This document shows, piece after piece, positions 1 through 11,460 of a stretch of DNA of 64,000 nucleotides. This DNA comes from Cryptomeria japonica (taxonomy: Eukaryota > Streptophyta > Pinopsida > Cupressales > Cupressaceae), in the NCBI RefSeq assembly GCF_030272615.1, contig NC_081413.1, positions 332,792,302 through 332,856,301 on the forward strand. Direction: 5' to 3'. Below the pieces are notes generated by a model that made no database searches, was not told where the DNA came from, and saw only the letters and a program-made list of their open reading frames with translations. Within the stretch, counting starts at the first letter, position 1; each line of letters begins with the position of its first letter. The translations under genes and the position numbers were made by a program.

Positions 1-131
1 TTGTCATATTTGTATTTCATTTTCTTTGGAGTTGGAGATGCCGACAAATCTGACATTGATTGTGAACCTGGAATGCTGTGATGAAGACTTAAAAGAGTTA
101 AGGCAACATCATAGTCAGCTGCAAACATCAT
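1..131 (-). CDS. Amino-terminal part of the long-ORF protein, copy D (partial)
   Basis: Reading leftward from the ATG at 131, the frame is open to the window edge and encodes the same amino terminus as B and C (A-A-D-Y-D-V-A-L, later S-P-T-P-K-K). It is the first ~43 residues of a protein of about 1136 residues whose function I do not recognise. The aligned start and the conserved frame across copies support this strand; forward-strand ORFs here are shadows. Confidence 0.7.
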   Translation of the reverse strand, partial: MMFAADYDVALTLLSLHHSIPGSQSMSDLSASPTPKKMKYKYD

Positions 132-1852
132 TCTTCTTTCTTCCAATGGGTAAAACTTTGATTTTTGAATTTCGCGATTTTGTGAGAGGAAGAGGGGAAA
201 TATGTAGAAATGGGAAAATCTTGACTTTGACCAATTTCGGATCTTGGGAGAATTTTCGCAAGTATACAAGTTGGAAAGGACATACATGCAATCGGGGTTT
301 TAAAACCCGAATACAAGTACACTTGTAAATTCGAAAATGGAGAAATGGACGAAAAATTAGATTTTGACTTGCGGGAAATGTTGGAAATGGAAAGTACGGA
401 TATAGGGAAGATGAATGGATAGAAATGGGAAAATACGAGAAAGTCATTTTCATGAAAATGGGAAGAACTCTTCAACATGTAATCCGGTTTTTAAAACCCG
501 AATTTGCAAGGGAGGGGTATTTCACATTTTTTAACTTGGAATTTTAACCAAAAATGGTTAAATTCCTTAACCGTAGGGGAAGAACGAGAATTTCCAGCGA
601 ACTTGTAATCGAGATTAAAAATCCCGAATACAAGTAAAGAGGGAATTTTGGGAAGAACAATGCAATTCAAAAATTGCATACCAAGGGGAAAATTTCTCTC
701 ACAAAAACCGATTTTTGGGGGAAGAACAACACATATTTACAAAAATGCAACTAAGAAAGAAAAACAAGAAAACAAGAAAATAACAAAAGAAGGAAAGAAA
801 GGAAAGAGAACATACCTTTCTTGAAAATGCAAAATGCTTCTCCAATAATGCAACAATTCTTGGAATGAAGAAGCAAAACCGGTAAAAAGGAGCTATCCGT
901 AATGCCAAACCCTTACTGATAAATGTAGCAGGAATCCCAAACTTGGAGGACCAAAATGCCAATGTGAGAGCACATCCAAGAGGATTAGAACAAAACGCCT
1001 AAGGAGGAAGTAGAAGGAATGATGACAAATGTTGCAAAACGTAGCCAAAGGGAGTTAGGTGGAAAAAACATGGCGATCATTTGCACACCAAATGGCATCA
1101 TTTAATAGCTCAACAATCCTCCTAAACTCCACGCCTAGATGAGAAAGGGCAAAACGATTTAGGAGAGTGGAGTTTGTTGAAGATTTAAACCCTCAAAGAG
1201 TGGCATTTATGAAAAACGTGGTTGCTGATTTAGGGCGAAAAACCAGTCAATGCAACCTCCATTTGGCGTGAAAGATGTCCATGAATGCATGAAAATAGGA
1301 TGCAAACCAAAACGCCTCCTTCCTCCAACAATCTCTCCACAAAATTTGCCTTGAAATGGTCAAAAATCGTTTTTTCCTTGCATTTCGGGTTTTTTGGAGC
1401 AAAAGACAAGTTCGAATTTGCATAAGAGAATGCAAATCAGGTTTTTGGGAGAAGAATACAAGTTTTAATTTTACTTTTTCCACTTACAAGGCAAAATCGG
1501 GATTTTTAAGACAAATGACAAGTTTTATTTTTCACTTTTTCACTTGCCAAGCCAAAATCGGGATTTTTTGGACAAATGACAAGTTTAAAATTGTCAAAAA
1601 TGCACTTGCAAGGCAAAATCGGGTTTTTTGGAGCAAACTGCAAGTTTTAATTACTTGTAAAAGGGAAATAAAATCCCTACAACAAGTTAGAAATACTTGC
1701 ACATATGTAATGGAGATTTAAAATCCCTATTACATGCAAAAACCATTAAAGTAGGGGTTTTTTGACCAAACTGCAAGTTTACTTGTAATTGAGTCAAAAA
1801 ATCCCTATTTTAACTAAAAAAGACCAAAAAACAATAAAAAAGACAAAAACGT
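1..1852 (-). mobile_element. Copy D of the long-ORF element family (partial, runs off left edge)
   Basis: This stretch matches the 5' half of element B (about 23598-25470) in the same orientation: the ORF amino-terminus at the left edge, then the leader with dyad repeats of the form GGGWTTTTAAAWCCC. The match ends near 1852. The last 370 bp or so of the complete copies, including the TGTTG terminus, are missing and replaced by unrelated sequence, so D is truncated at its own 5' end. The rest of the ORF and the 3' region lie outside the window. Confidence 0.85.
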
Positions 1853-1982
1853 ACCTTGGCCCCCAAAAAGTGATTCTCGGCCTCTGTGCAAACCAGAGTT
1901 CCCAAACTCGCCGCGAGTCAGGCGAGTTCGCCGAGTTGGCGAGTCGAGCCAAGCTCGTCGAGTTTTGACCATAACTCGCGTG

Positions 1983-2084
1983 ACTCGCGAGTCAGGCGAG
2001 TTATGGCAAAACTCGCCGAGTCCAAGCTCCAAGACTCGCGAGTCAGGCGAGTTATGGCAAAACTCGCCGAGTCCAAGCTCCAAG
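1983..2084. repeat. Two perfect tandem copies of a 51-bp unit in the hAT1 subterminal region
   Basis: Units at 1983-2033 and 2034-2084 are identical, each beginning ACTCGCGAGTCAGGCGAG and containing further ACTCG/CGAGT sites. The unit duplicates a cluster of putative transposase-binding motifs near the left end of hAT1. Confidence 0.9.
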
Positions 2085-2145
2085 ACTCGGCCACGACAGG
2101 TCAATGTTTTGACTTGTTTGACAAGTTAGTCTCTCCGCCAGGATT

Positions 2146-2232
2146 CATATATGGAATATAACATTTAAGTATAAGTGACATTTCCTTATGTCTTTTCTCT
2201 TTCTTATACTTTAAGTTATATTCCATATATAT
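2146..2232. repeat. Long near-perfect hairpin inside hAT1
   Basis: The left arm starts CATATATGGAATATAAC and the right arm ends GTTATATTCCATATATA. The arms are about 29 bp with one small indel, around a loop of roughly 28 bp. This could be a tiny fold-back MITE inside hAT1, but no clear target duplication is seen. Confidence 0.75.
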
Positions 2233-3310
2233 TGTCAGGATGTTTGAGAGTGGTTTCGGACCTCCATGAGTTACAATGCAAAATCTAGTTTTTGGAGGAT
2301 CCTTCAAATTTCAGGCCATTTCAGGATCAGGATGACATTCCAGACTTTTAAGGCAAGTTCACTCTGACCTTGATGTAAGGGACGCGACCTAGGAGGACAC
2401 TATACATTCAACCAAGGTTTGATTTAGCAACTTTAAGCATGAACAAATAGTACACAAAAACCCTAGGAATGATCTAAATAACACCTAATCACTCAACTGA
2501 CCTAACCTCCTTCACTCCACCTTGAGGAGATCCACCCGATTTGATGACCTTTGAGAAACTCAATCCTTTCAATGCAAAGGCTAAGACACTAAAACAACCA
2601 ACAACAAAACTAAAAGAGGTAACCCTGGAAAGCAAAAAGTGGGGGTCTTCATTTGCAATGGGGCGATGTGTGAGTACCTCACAACAAGGATGTTTCTTAA
2701 AATTTTGAAAAAAGGGGGTGAGTTGGGGACATTTCCTACCTGTCCCCACATCCCCAAAAATCCCCCCATGGGGCACAAGGTTATTTTTGGCAAGGGACAT
2801 GTCTCTGAGGAGCATATTTTCAAACCCTTTTGGCCTCACAATTCCCCCTTCCATCCAACATATATATAGCCTAAAAACTAAGAGGTCCAAGAAAGACCAA
2901 GGTCAACTATAGTCCCAAGGTAAAACCTAAGTTCAACAAGCACACTATTTAATGCTACCATACACATGCAATCCTTACAATTTCCAAGTGAAGATGTTCT
3001 TGATGTCTCATGTTGGTGCTCCCAAAATTTCAATTTGGCCAAAGAAAATACTAAATAGAAGCCCCAAACAAGTAGATACTCTACCAACATGCCTTTCATG
3101 GCATTACAAGCTAGCACACATTATAATTGAGCTTTATTCAATAATGGGTGCATGAAACAAGTTTTAAATTGTTAAAAATCTCTTAATTTCATGGTTTTTT
3201 TTATTTTGCCGAGTCATTGCCGAGTCGTTGCCGTGTCATAGCCGAGTCACGAATCAAGTCGACCTTGCCGAGTCCGAGCCGAGTCCGAGTCTGGGAACTT
3301 TGGTGCAAAC

Positions 3311-4162
3311 GAACCTTGGCCCTTGCTACATTTGGTGGTATTTTTAGCGGCTCTGCTATTTTATTTTGGCTCTTTTGGCAATGCGACTATAGTTGGCTAG
3401 GCTTGTACTATTTGGAGGTACTTTTGGAGTATCTAACTTTAGCGAAGTTATAAAGTTGGCATTTGGTGCTTCTTCAGTTTGGTAGCTGGTAAATGTTTTT
3501 TTTGGTAGCTTTTCAAAATTTGGCCACGCTTCTAAATTAACAGGTGACTTGTAAAGTTGGTGAATTTTTAAAGTAATTGGTGGTGCCTCCAAACTTAGCA
3601 GCAGCTCAACCAAATTTGGCGGAGGTTGACTTTTCAATTTTTGATACCCCTCTCCATTGTTGTTTTGGTTTTTGCACCTCAACTTCAAAGTGCCATATCT
3701 TGAGCATACGGTGAAGTTTTGCTAAGAATTTTTTTTTGATTTGGGGTAGAATTTCGCAGGCTTCGCAATAGTGTCATTAGTTTTTCCTCAAGTGAATTTT
3801 TCAGAAAATTAGTTTTCTCAGTAGATCTAAAGGACAATCTCAGTTTTTCCAACTTCAAATGGATATAACTTTCACATATGACCTCGGATGAAGGTTATTC
3901 TGTTTTTGAAAGTGAATATTTTTCCGAGCACTATCCATTGGTGCTATTTTGAGATTGTAATTCTGACATTTTATTGTATCTTTAGTATTTAAATCCAAAT
4001 TTGGACATTGTAAAACACTGGAAAAACTCCAGAATTGTAAACACACTAATTTATAAAGTGCCACAATCATATTTTTCTGGGGGGATCATTGATAGAGTGA
4101 ATTTGGGGGGGGTGGTCTTGTCGTGTTCTGATTGCTTTCATTTTTTGTTGTGTGATAGTACA
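3311..4162. other. Unassigned repeat-like sequence upstream of the Copia-like gag
   Basis: No gene, LTR terminus or primer-binding site is recognised. The 3330-3620 part is rich in short TTTGGYGGY-type runs. It could be the 5' leader of the Copia-like element that follows, or an older repeat. G-runs at 4079-4112 sit just upstream of the gag start. Confidence 0.4.
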
Positions 4163-5480
4163 ATGGGGAAAACTCAAATTGAACTCCTAACTCCATATAA
4201 TTATGAAACATGGAAAAAATCAGTATGGAATTTTCTAAGGGAAAAAGGTTGCACTAGCTATGTGAAAGAATCTATTCCTGCACCTATTGATGCTAACGCT
4301 CTTCAAGCATGGGAGATCAATCGTGAGAGAGCTCTTGGTTACATTTGTTCACTAGTCTCTTTTGATTTACAATTTCATCTTGAATCATGCAAGACACGTA
4401 AGGAGGCTTGGGAGACTATTGAAAATTTGTATGGTAAACCTGACAAGATTAGGGGTTATCAGATTGATAATGATCTGATGAATCTTGATCCAAAAAGTTT
4501 CAACAACATCCAAGACTATATCTCCAAGATAAAGCAACTAAGAACACAGTTAACAGATTGCAAGATTACTAAGGAGGATTTATAGTTGATTCTGAATGTG
4601 TTATCCAAGGTTGGTCCTGAGTATTCTGTGTTTGTTTTTGGCTTTCATACCAACAGGGTTTCTATGGGAACTGCATATGTTCAGCCCACTTTTGATGCAT
4701 TTTTAGATCTTCTAATCCAAGAGGAAGCGAAGCTCATTCAAATGGGCATCATCAAGACTTCCAAGTCACAAGCATTGATTGCTAATGAACCCAAGGTATA
4801 GAAAGAATCAGGGTATCCTGATCAGAAACAAAAGAAGAAAAAGAACAAGTCACAGAAAGAATCTGAGTCCTCTTCCGCGAAAAAGGAATCATCTAAAAAG
4901 GAAAAGCCCACTTGTGCATATTGCAAGAAAGCTGGGCATGATGAACATCAATGTTATTTAAAACAAATTGATGAGTTGAAGCATCTTTTGACAAAGAATA
5001 AAATCTATCTACCATCAACTATGTCAAAGGATTCATCATCTTCATCTAATTCAAAGTCAGAGAAACAAAAGGGGAAAGCACTTGTGGCAATGGCAAATTC
5101 TGAGTTAGGGAGATGGATCCTTGATTCTGGAGATGGCTTCATCGTAGGATATGTTCTCTTCATTTGAAACTTGTTTGTCACCAAACATTTTGATGGCTAA
5201 CAACACATATATGTATGTTCGGTGGAAAGGGTCTATTGACATAGACGAAGGATCATTCAATAATGTCCTTTGTGTGCCCTCATTGTCAGCAAATATCCTT
5301 TCTATCTATCAGATCACAAATGGTGGTGAAGGGAAAGTGTTGAGTTCACTCCAGATTTTGTGATTATTCGGAATTTGCATAGCAGAGATATTGTTGCAGT
5401 TGGGGAGGTCGATCATCAATCTCGAGTATACACCTTTTCACATTTTTTCTCTATTGTTCCTTCGACTGACCTACACACTT
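4163..5480 (+). pseudogene. Ty1/Copia-like gag with protease and gag-pre-integrase remnant
   Basis: From the ATG at 4163 one frame encodes a UBN2-type Copia Gag (tryptophan-rich start W-K-K-S-V-W, later L-I-Q-E-E). A CX2CX4HX4C zinc knuckle (CAYCKKAGHDEHQC) lies at 4913-4954, followed by the protease entry W-I-L-D-S-G near 5110-5130. Two in-frame TAG stops (4583 and 4799) interrupt it, and the frame shifts after the D-S-G. The next piece (5151-5480) reads like the end of the protease and the gag-pre-integrase segment (V-P-S-L-S-A-N-I-L-S). No integrase, reverse transcriptase or RNase H follows. Gag binds and packages element RNA, so this was a non-autonomous element or has lost pol. No 5' LTR is recognised. 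Confidence 0.8.
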
Positions 5481-5491
5481 AGGCATCTAGT

Positions 5492-6193
5492 GTGGACACT
5501 TTTGAGGATATTCAATATGGTCAAGTGATTCTTGGTATTGTTTTAATTGAGGTTCAAGAGACATGTGTTGATACTTCATCTCCTACATTGTCTGTTGTTT
5601 CTGATGATACTGGAACTGCTACATCCATGGCTCCTATTGTTTCAGTTCAGCAAGACATTCATTGTCTTCCAGACACAGTTACTTGGAATGATTACTTGAC
5701 AGACATTGCAGGTTTGTTTTGTGAGTCCTATCTTGCCGACTTGGAGGACACTATTGAGTGCATACATCTTCTCTTTGATGAAGTTTCTTCGTCTTCTTCA
5801 GATGTTGAGGGGGAACCTTTCAACCCTCTTGTTCTTTACCCACATGATCATTCCTCACAACTTGACATGACTGTGGCCACTATTGAGCAGCATTTGGAGG
5901 AGACACCTTTGTCTTCAGAGGAGATACCTTTGTCTCTGGATTTTTTTCTACATCCATCTCAACTAGGTTCTGGATTGTCATCTTTTGTAGTGTGGGCTAG
6001 AACGCTTGATTTGAATGTGACAACTTTCGGCATTGACATGGAGACAAATGAGCAGTTTTTAGAGATATCATACATCTTTATCATGCTTCCTACATATTCC
6101 TTTCAGGAATGGGAAGACAGTCTTCATACACCTTTGGTTTTGTTTCTTCCTAAGGGGAGGAATGTTGTTCAACAATCATGGTCCATCTTCTAA
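5492..6193 (+). CDS. Acidic serine-rich ORF of unknown function in the Copia-like element
   Basis: An open frame of about 233 codons follows the gag/protease remnant where integrase and reverse transcriptase normally lie. It is rich in Asp, Glu and Ser (runs such as S-S-S-S-D-V-E-G-E) with no catalytic motif or strong membrane segment. It ends about 290 bp before the putative polypurine tract. I do not recognise it. It may be a structural or accessory ORF of a non-autonomous Copia derivative, or heavily diverged filler. The uninterrupted frame, beside a gag with two stops, suggests either chance or stronger constraint on this part. Confidence 0.5.
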   Translation: MDTFEDIQYGQVILGIVLIEVQETCVDTSSPTLSVVSDDTGTATSMAPIVSVQQDIHCLPDTVTWNDYLTDIAGLFCESYLADLEDTIECIHLLFDEVSSSSSDVEGEPFNPLVLYPHDHSSQLDMTVATIEQHLEETPLSSEEIPLSLDFFLHPSQLGSGLSSFVVWARTLDLNVTTFGIDMETNEQFLEISYIFIMLPTYSFQEWEDSLHTPLVLFLPKGRNVVQQSWSIF

Positions 6194-6472
6194 ATCCAAT
6201 TTCAAGCATCAACCATTGGTACAATTGATTACTTCAAGGAAGCCTACATAGTCTTTATTATCCTTTCTATTTCAGAGAGGGCTTCTTCCTTGCATGAGAT
6301 TCTTCCTTGTGTTGGGAAATTTGTTTTCTTTTCTCTCTTTTGGGGAGGAGTTTTGTCCCACTAGGTTTTCTCCTTTACTCCGTTTGTGAGAGATTGTTTT
6401 GTACATGGGTACCTAACATGGCCTTGTAGCCGGGACCCATCTTTGCATCTTTTCACCCACCTAAGCTATGCT

Positions 6473-7060
6473 TAAGGGGGGGTGTTAGTGTAGGTTTTTT
6501 TATATTTATTTTTCCTACACATTATTAAGCATACTTAGGTTATATTAGGATGGTTTATATGAGGACACGTGGCATAGTCCTACATTTACATGTGTCATTC
6601 ACACCCACATTTAGGTGGTTGAATGTCACACCTTCTTTTGGACTCATTTGCCACATCCCCATAACCATTTGTTTGTCCCTACCTGAGTTGGTTTGCCACA
6701 TGTTTGGCATTTTCTAAGTAGGTACAACTCCCACCTAATTTGGTTATTTGGGAGTTATTATTCCTCTTGGAATTATATGCTCATATTTTTGTATATAATC
6801 AGCACTCACCTCTCCCTTACGAGCTAATTCAGAGCTAACTCAGATGAGTTCATATCAACTTAGTCGGTACAAGGGAGTGCTGATCCTTATTGTATCATTT
6901 TGAGTGTGATAATACCATTATTTTGTTATTGCACCATATTCCAGCATTTCATCCTGTTTGTTGCTCTCGTGTAGAAGGTTGATCTTGGTTTTGGAGGTGA
7001 TCTTGGAGATTGAGTCCATCAATGACTTTGACAATATACAACATACCAATCTGCTGTTAC
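6473..7060 (+). mobile_element. Polypurine tract and putative 3' LTR of the Copia-like element
   Basis: A TTAAGGGGGGG purine run directly precedes TGTTAGTGTAGG at 6483, the usual PPT-to-LTR junction. A TATATAA box at about 6792-6798 lies 300 bp inside. The right end of the LTR is uncertain (placed near 7040-7060) because no 5' LTR or target duplication is visible for comparison. Confidence 0.55.
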
Positions 7061-7571
7061 AAAAAATGATTTTAAATAATTCAATCCTTTGTAATGGATG
7101 ACCCTTGTTGTGATCGAACTAAATCTCCAGTTGATATTTGATTACTTGCTTAGAGTTCTCCTTTTTATATCCTTCAATTGGCAATAAAGATTACGTCTCT
7201 TTCCATGGGTTGTAACCTCCCTGAAGGTGGTGTCCCTTCAACTAATTATTTCCCAACTTAAGTAATGAGATGGCTGCTGATTATCACACCTGCTCATTTA
7301 TTACTATACTAATTGTTGTATGGATTGTTGCACTCAATTAGTTTGTGTTTGGGTGCTACTTTTCATACTTATTAATTTATATCTATCTTTGCCCATTCTT
7401 TATATTAATTGCTGTTTTATTTATGCTAACTATTTTTTTTTTATTGATAAGTGTTATCCAAGGAGGATAACTCCCTTACATTCCAAGTACATACTGGCTA
7501 TGCAACTCTAGTCAGGAACCAGAACCTATTCAGACCTATCTAGTAAAGCACCATCAAACCAAAAGAGTAAA
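7061..7571. other. Intergenic stretch; probable 3' UTR of the minus-strand exon at 7435-7571
   Basis: 7061-7430 shows no recognisable feature. On the minus strand, sequence downstream of the stop at 7572 runs into AATAAAAAAAAAA near 7434-7446. This is either a genomic A-run or a polyadenylation site, or a poly(A) relic if the exon belongs to a processed copy. Confidence 0.4.
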
Positions 7572-10326
7572 CTAATTCCCTAGATATTCGAGAATCACTG
7601 CCATATTCTCCCCGATCTCTATCACATGAACAACAGTGGCTGCAGAGAGCCAATTGTCATCAGAGTTTATCAACCTGCGGAAGGGATCCATATTCCTGTT
7701 CATGACCCCCACTCTAAACACTTCCCATGCTTCTAATATGAAGTTCTTCTTTGTAATATCCCCAACAATTTTTTCAATTTGTTTCCAATTACAATCACAA
7801 CAAGAACTCGTCATGGTTAGGAAATCAAGATACAATAATGCTGAAGTTGTAACCCTTCCACTTTCTGATCACCAAGTGCCCAATATGGGAAGGTGAGAGC
7901 ATACGGTGTTGAGGGGATCGTTAGCTTCAAATAACTAGAAATAATACAATGCTCGGGCAGCAAGCCAGCCCCTTCCACTTTTTAGCGGGATATGGAGAAT
8001 ATTGAAGATCACTTGGTGGTGAACCAGCCAAGGATAATACAAGAAACTGAAGAACAATCACTCTATCGCTTATGCAGCGGGAGGACTAGAAATGAAATAG
8101 CAATCAACTCCACCGCTTATTCAGCGGGAGGACAAAATTACAATAGATAAGAAGGCGGCAAGCCAGCCTCTTCCACTTATGCAATGGGCCAAAGAACAAC
8201 AATCCAAGTATATAGCTGTTAGTACTACTAATCAGCTTTACAATGCAAACATGGATTACAAAATTACTAGAATCATTGTCCAAACTAGGCGGCAAGGCCA
8301 GCCTCTTCCACTTATGCAGTGGGACTAAGAGAGTTCAAATAAATTGTTGTTAGTACTACTAACAAGCATTACAATATGATTCATCATGGATATTCAAATG
8401 TCAAAACCCAAACTAACAGCTGCAACTTATTACCAAGACTCTTCACACCACACCCATAGATTCACACACCTGAAAACCAGCTTCAATCCCAAAAAAACTA
8501 AATCTGATATGAATGAACAACAGGCTGGAAATACAGACCAACAACATTAAAATCCTCACAAACACTTCTAAATCACTCCCCACACAATCAAATTATCTCA
8601 AACACACTCCATGGAATCCACACACTCTAAAACCAACTCCACTCAAGGAAACACTCCAAACTAACAATTTTTCAGATTTTGATATGCAATCCATGCGCTG
8701 GAAACACACAGACCAGCAGCTTAGAAACTCACAAAAATGCTCGTAACTCTATTCACACTCAACGAAATTCCCCCCAAACGGATGCAAATGAGAGATACAA
8801 GACAAGCGATGAGATTAGAACCAACAAATTGCACCCAAAACCCCCAAATGAATTTATGCACGCATTTCCAAGCAGCCCAGCATAGTACTGTTAGGAAAGA
8901 AGTACGATTTGCATTTAAAAATTAAATACTCAACATTAAGCTCTACAAACTTACAAACTTGATCGCCTGTGGCATAGGAAGAGAACGAGCCACTACCTAG
9001 AATGATCTGACACACGAACAGAGAGTTATGAACTAAAACGTGCTACAGCCACACCAAAAACCAGCAACACTGAAATCCACAACACACTGGAAATCTGAAA
9101 ATGCACACTAAATTCGAACCACACATTCAGAAGATCCAATCACAGCTAGGAGTGATGTCTCACACTCGAAGTCTATCAAGAGCCTTAGGAGGTATTCACC
9201 CCCGAAGATTGTCTGGAGTCAATCCGACAGCATACCAGTGTAAATTGTCTGAGATACCAAATGAGAAGCCCAACACTCTCATTTATAGATTTTGAGGGCT
9301 CAAATTCAAATTCACTTTCCCTCCAAATGAACGCCAAATCCAAATGCACATTCACTTCACATTATTTTGAAATTACATTTCATTTCTCCTTTCTCCAAAT
9401 CGACCTTCTCATAGGAGCAAATATTCTTTTATATAATGTGACATCCAAGGTAGATAAGTGAAATATACTATAAAATTAACTTATTTCTCCATAAGGCGTC
9501 CATCTTGCCGTATTAATATTTCACTTTATAAAGTATTTTTCCTCAACAATAAATCACCCAATATATAATTAAGGAAATGACTTATATATCAATATAACTT
9601 AAGCAACCCCTTTTAAATAAATCGTCCAACCTTTGCCTTAAGTTATAATTTAATTTAAAACACCATTTTTCATCAAATGTTGAACCTGCCAAAACAAGCT
9701 CCAAGGATATGGGGAAACAAGCTGAAAGAATTGCCCTGCCAGAAATAGTCATTGAACTGAGCTGAGGAACCCTTGCCAAGAATAGCACCAAAAACTGAGG
9801 GAAGACCAACTGCTGAAACTGACTTGCCGGAAATAGCCATCTGAACAAGCCTGCTGACATCTTGCTAAAAATAGAACTGCTAAAAATAGTACTTACTAAA
9901 AATAGCATACTGCTAAAAATAGTAAGTGTTTTCAAAGTGATTTTAACCACATTCTGAGCAGTCATCGCACTTACTAAAATAGTAATTCTGGAAAAAGTCA
10001 CCCGATGCAGATGCATGTTGAACCATCCTGAAGCTCTCTGAAAACCCAGAAGGAATCCAAAATCCAAACTGTGAAACTCCCACATATAGCCCCTAAAAAC
10101 ACCAAAGAATCTTCCTAGACAATAGGAAACTCTAATTTTTGCCCCCGACTAGCCTACGGGCCTCTGAACTAGGCTAACGGCCAACCAGAACTAATCACTG
10201 CAGAGAAGGGGACATTACATTCTTCCTCTCCTTCGTGGCCATTTCTTGTGCAATCTCCTTGTCTTCAGAGTCCGACTCAGCCTCCTCATCGAAAGGAATG
10301 TAATGGGCATAGTTGAAATAGCTGCC
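7572..10326 (-). pseudogene. Unrecognised plant exon split by a solo LTR
   Basis: Minus-strand coding sequence runs 10326 to 10220, then resumes at 7751 and ends with a stop at 7572. Removing the solo LTR (7752-10219) and one TTCTT copy joins the halves exactly in frame. The result is about 91 residues: an acidic stretch (D-E-E-A-E-S-D-S-E-D), then a folded-looking carboxy terminus ending E-Y-L-G-N. An AG at 10327-10328 on the minus strand looks like a splice acceptor. I do not recognise the family and find no upstream exon. It may be a terminal exon of a host gene or part of an older element; the LTR insertion would truncate the product. Confidence 0.55.
7752..10219 (-). mobile_element. Solo LTR of the Ty3/Gypsy family (2468 bp, TSD TTCTT)
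   Basis: On the minus strand it begins TGTAATGTCCCC at 10219 and ends GGGGATATTACA at 7752, with TSD TTCTT at 7747-7751 and 10220-10224. A TATA box (ATCTATAAAT, minus) lies near 9281-9290. The leader part (7870-8330) carries stem-loops such as CCACTTATGCAGTGG (8308-8322) and CCGCTTATTCAGCGG (8113-8127). The same LTR type occurs in E1 and E3. No internal element sequence is present, so it arose by LTR-LTR recombination. Confidence 0.9.
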
Positions 10327-10329
10327 TAG

Positions 10330-11460
10330 AATGCTAACTATTATCACTGCTTTATGAGTAAATAATCTTTGCTTATCTTGATCAAGGTTTAGTCAGCCAT
10401 CGTATTATGATGAAGTTTGTTTTCCTATTGTTTATGGTTAATAATCTTAACTGCTTTGAGCACTACCTTATTATTTATTCGATGCATATTTAACAAGCAA
10501 ATTTTCATCATTTCCTTTTAACTGCTCTTAAACACGTCTTAGTAATAAAATCACTTTTTTTATCAATCCATGTTCTGTCTATTTATAGTGTTTTCAGATC
10601 GCTCTTTCTGGAAAAATCGTCTTGAACACACACAATAGATGACGTGATGTATAAGTTGGGAAAACCTTTTTAGGAAACAGATTAGCCTTCAAATCTTAAA
10701 CTAATGCATTATTAATAAATTTGGTTACTATACATTCAAGCCCAAGCCTTTAAAAGAGATCATGCCAACATACAAGTCTGAAGAAATTCAATATAACATT
10801 ACTTGCAAATCAACATATGGAACCTCCATCCCAAACACCCTAAAAACAGGAGAACTCAAGACCATAAACCCTGTGCCAAGTCACGACCTTAGAAAAGAAG
10901 TGCAAAGTCAATAACTCATATCCCAACACCTAGCTCTGTGACTGGTCAATAGGCTGAATATAGATGCTTCTTATGTGTCATAACATGTCATAAACCCACA
11001 CCAAACTTGGGTGCTCCATTTTGGCATTTACCCACACCAGATAAGTTGGTTAAAAGTCAAGGTCAACAATGGTACTCTCTTCTTACATGCTCTACATGTG
11101 TCATAGAATTTTCATAAGATCTCATGAATCTTACAATGTCATAAGATGTTTGTACAGATCTCTATAACATTAGTTTCTCTTACAACTTCAATTTCATATT
11201 TTACATTACACATGTCAAAGAGTGCCACCTCAAAGTGGAACAATCTTTTCCCCGAGGTCACAATAACTAAATATGAATTAAATAATCAATCAAACATTAG
11301 TTTGCAAGGTGTAGGAAAATTGAACCCAAGATTCCGCCACTTGTTGTATACCTTGCAAGAGCAAAAGAGAACACTAGCAAATTGTATATTTTCCTCCAGA
11401 AAGCTATATAAGGAGGTGTTGGGTCTATTTATGAGGATAGACTTGTCCATTTGATAGTGT
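10330..11460. other. No supported gene
   Basis: AT-rich sequence with only short ORFs (for example 11146-11454) that show no recognisable family. No element termini are seen. It could be an intron of the minus-strand gene or degenerate repeats. Confidence 0.4.

Larger units (their letters stand above)
1894..3302. mobile_element. Non-autonomous hAT-superfamily transposon hAT1 (1409 bp)
   Basis: The ends are inverted repeats: left CAGAGTTCCCAAACTCG, right (reverse complement) CAAAGTTCCCAGACTCG, 15 of 17 matching. It is flanked by a perfect 8-bp TSD GTGCAAAC at 1886-1893 and 3303-3310. The 8-bp TSD, its nTnnnnAn form and the YARNG terminal consensus are hAT hallmarks. Both subterminal regions are packed with ACTCG/CGAGT motifs, probable transposase-binding sites. 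No transposase domain is visible. A minus-strand ORF at 2489-2890 inside it matches nothing I know, so the element is probably mobilised in trans. Confidence 0.88.

Noticed and set aside
1-1850. Forward-strand ORFs in the D, A, B and C leaders (for example 26-328 and 1356-1721)
   Set aside because: They are shadows of palindromic leader repeats. The conserved reading frame is the element ORF on the other strand.
2489-2890. A transposase or other gene inside hAT1 on the minus strand
   Set aside because: The 133-codon frame has no BED finger, RNase-H-like or hATC motif, and no similarity I recognise.
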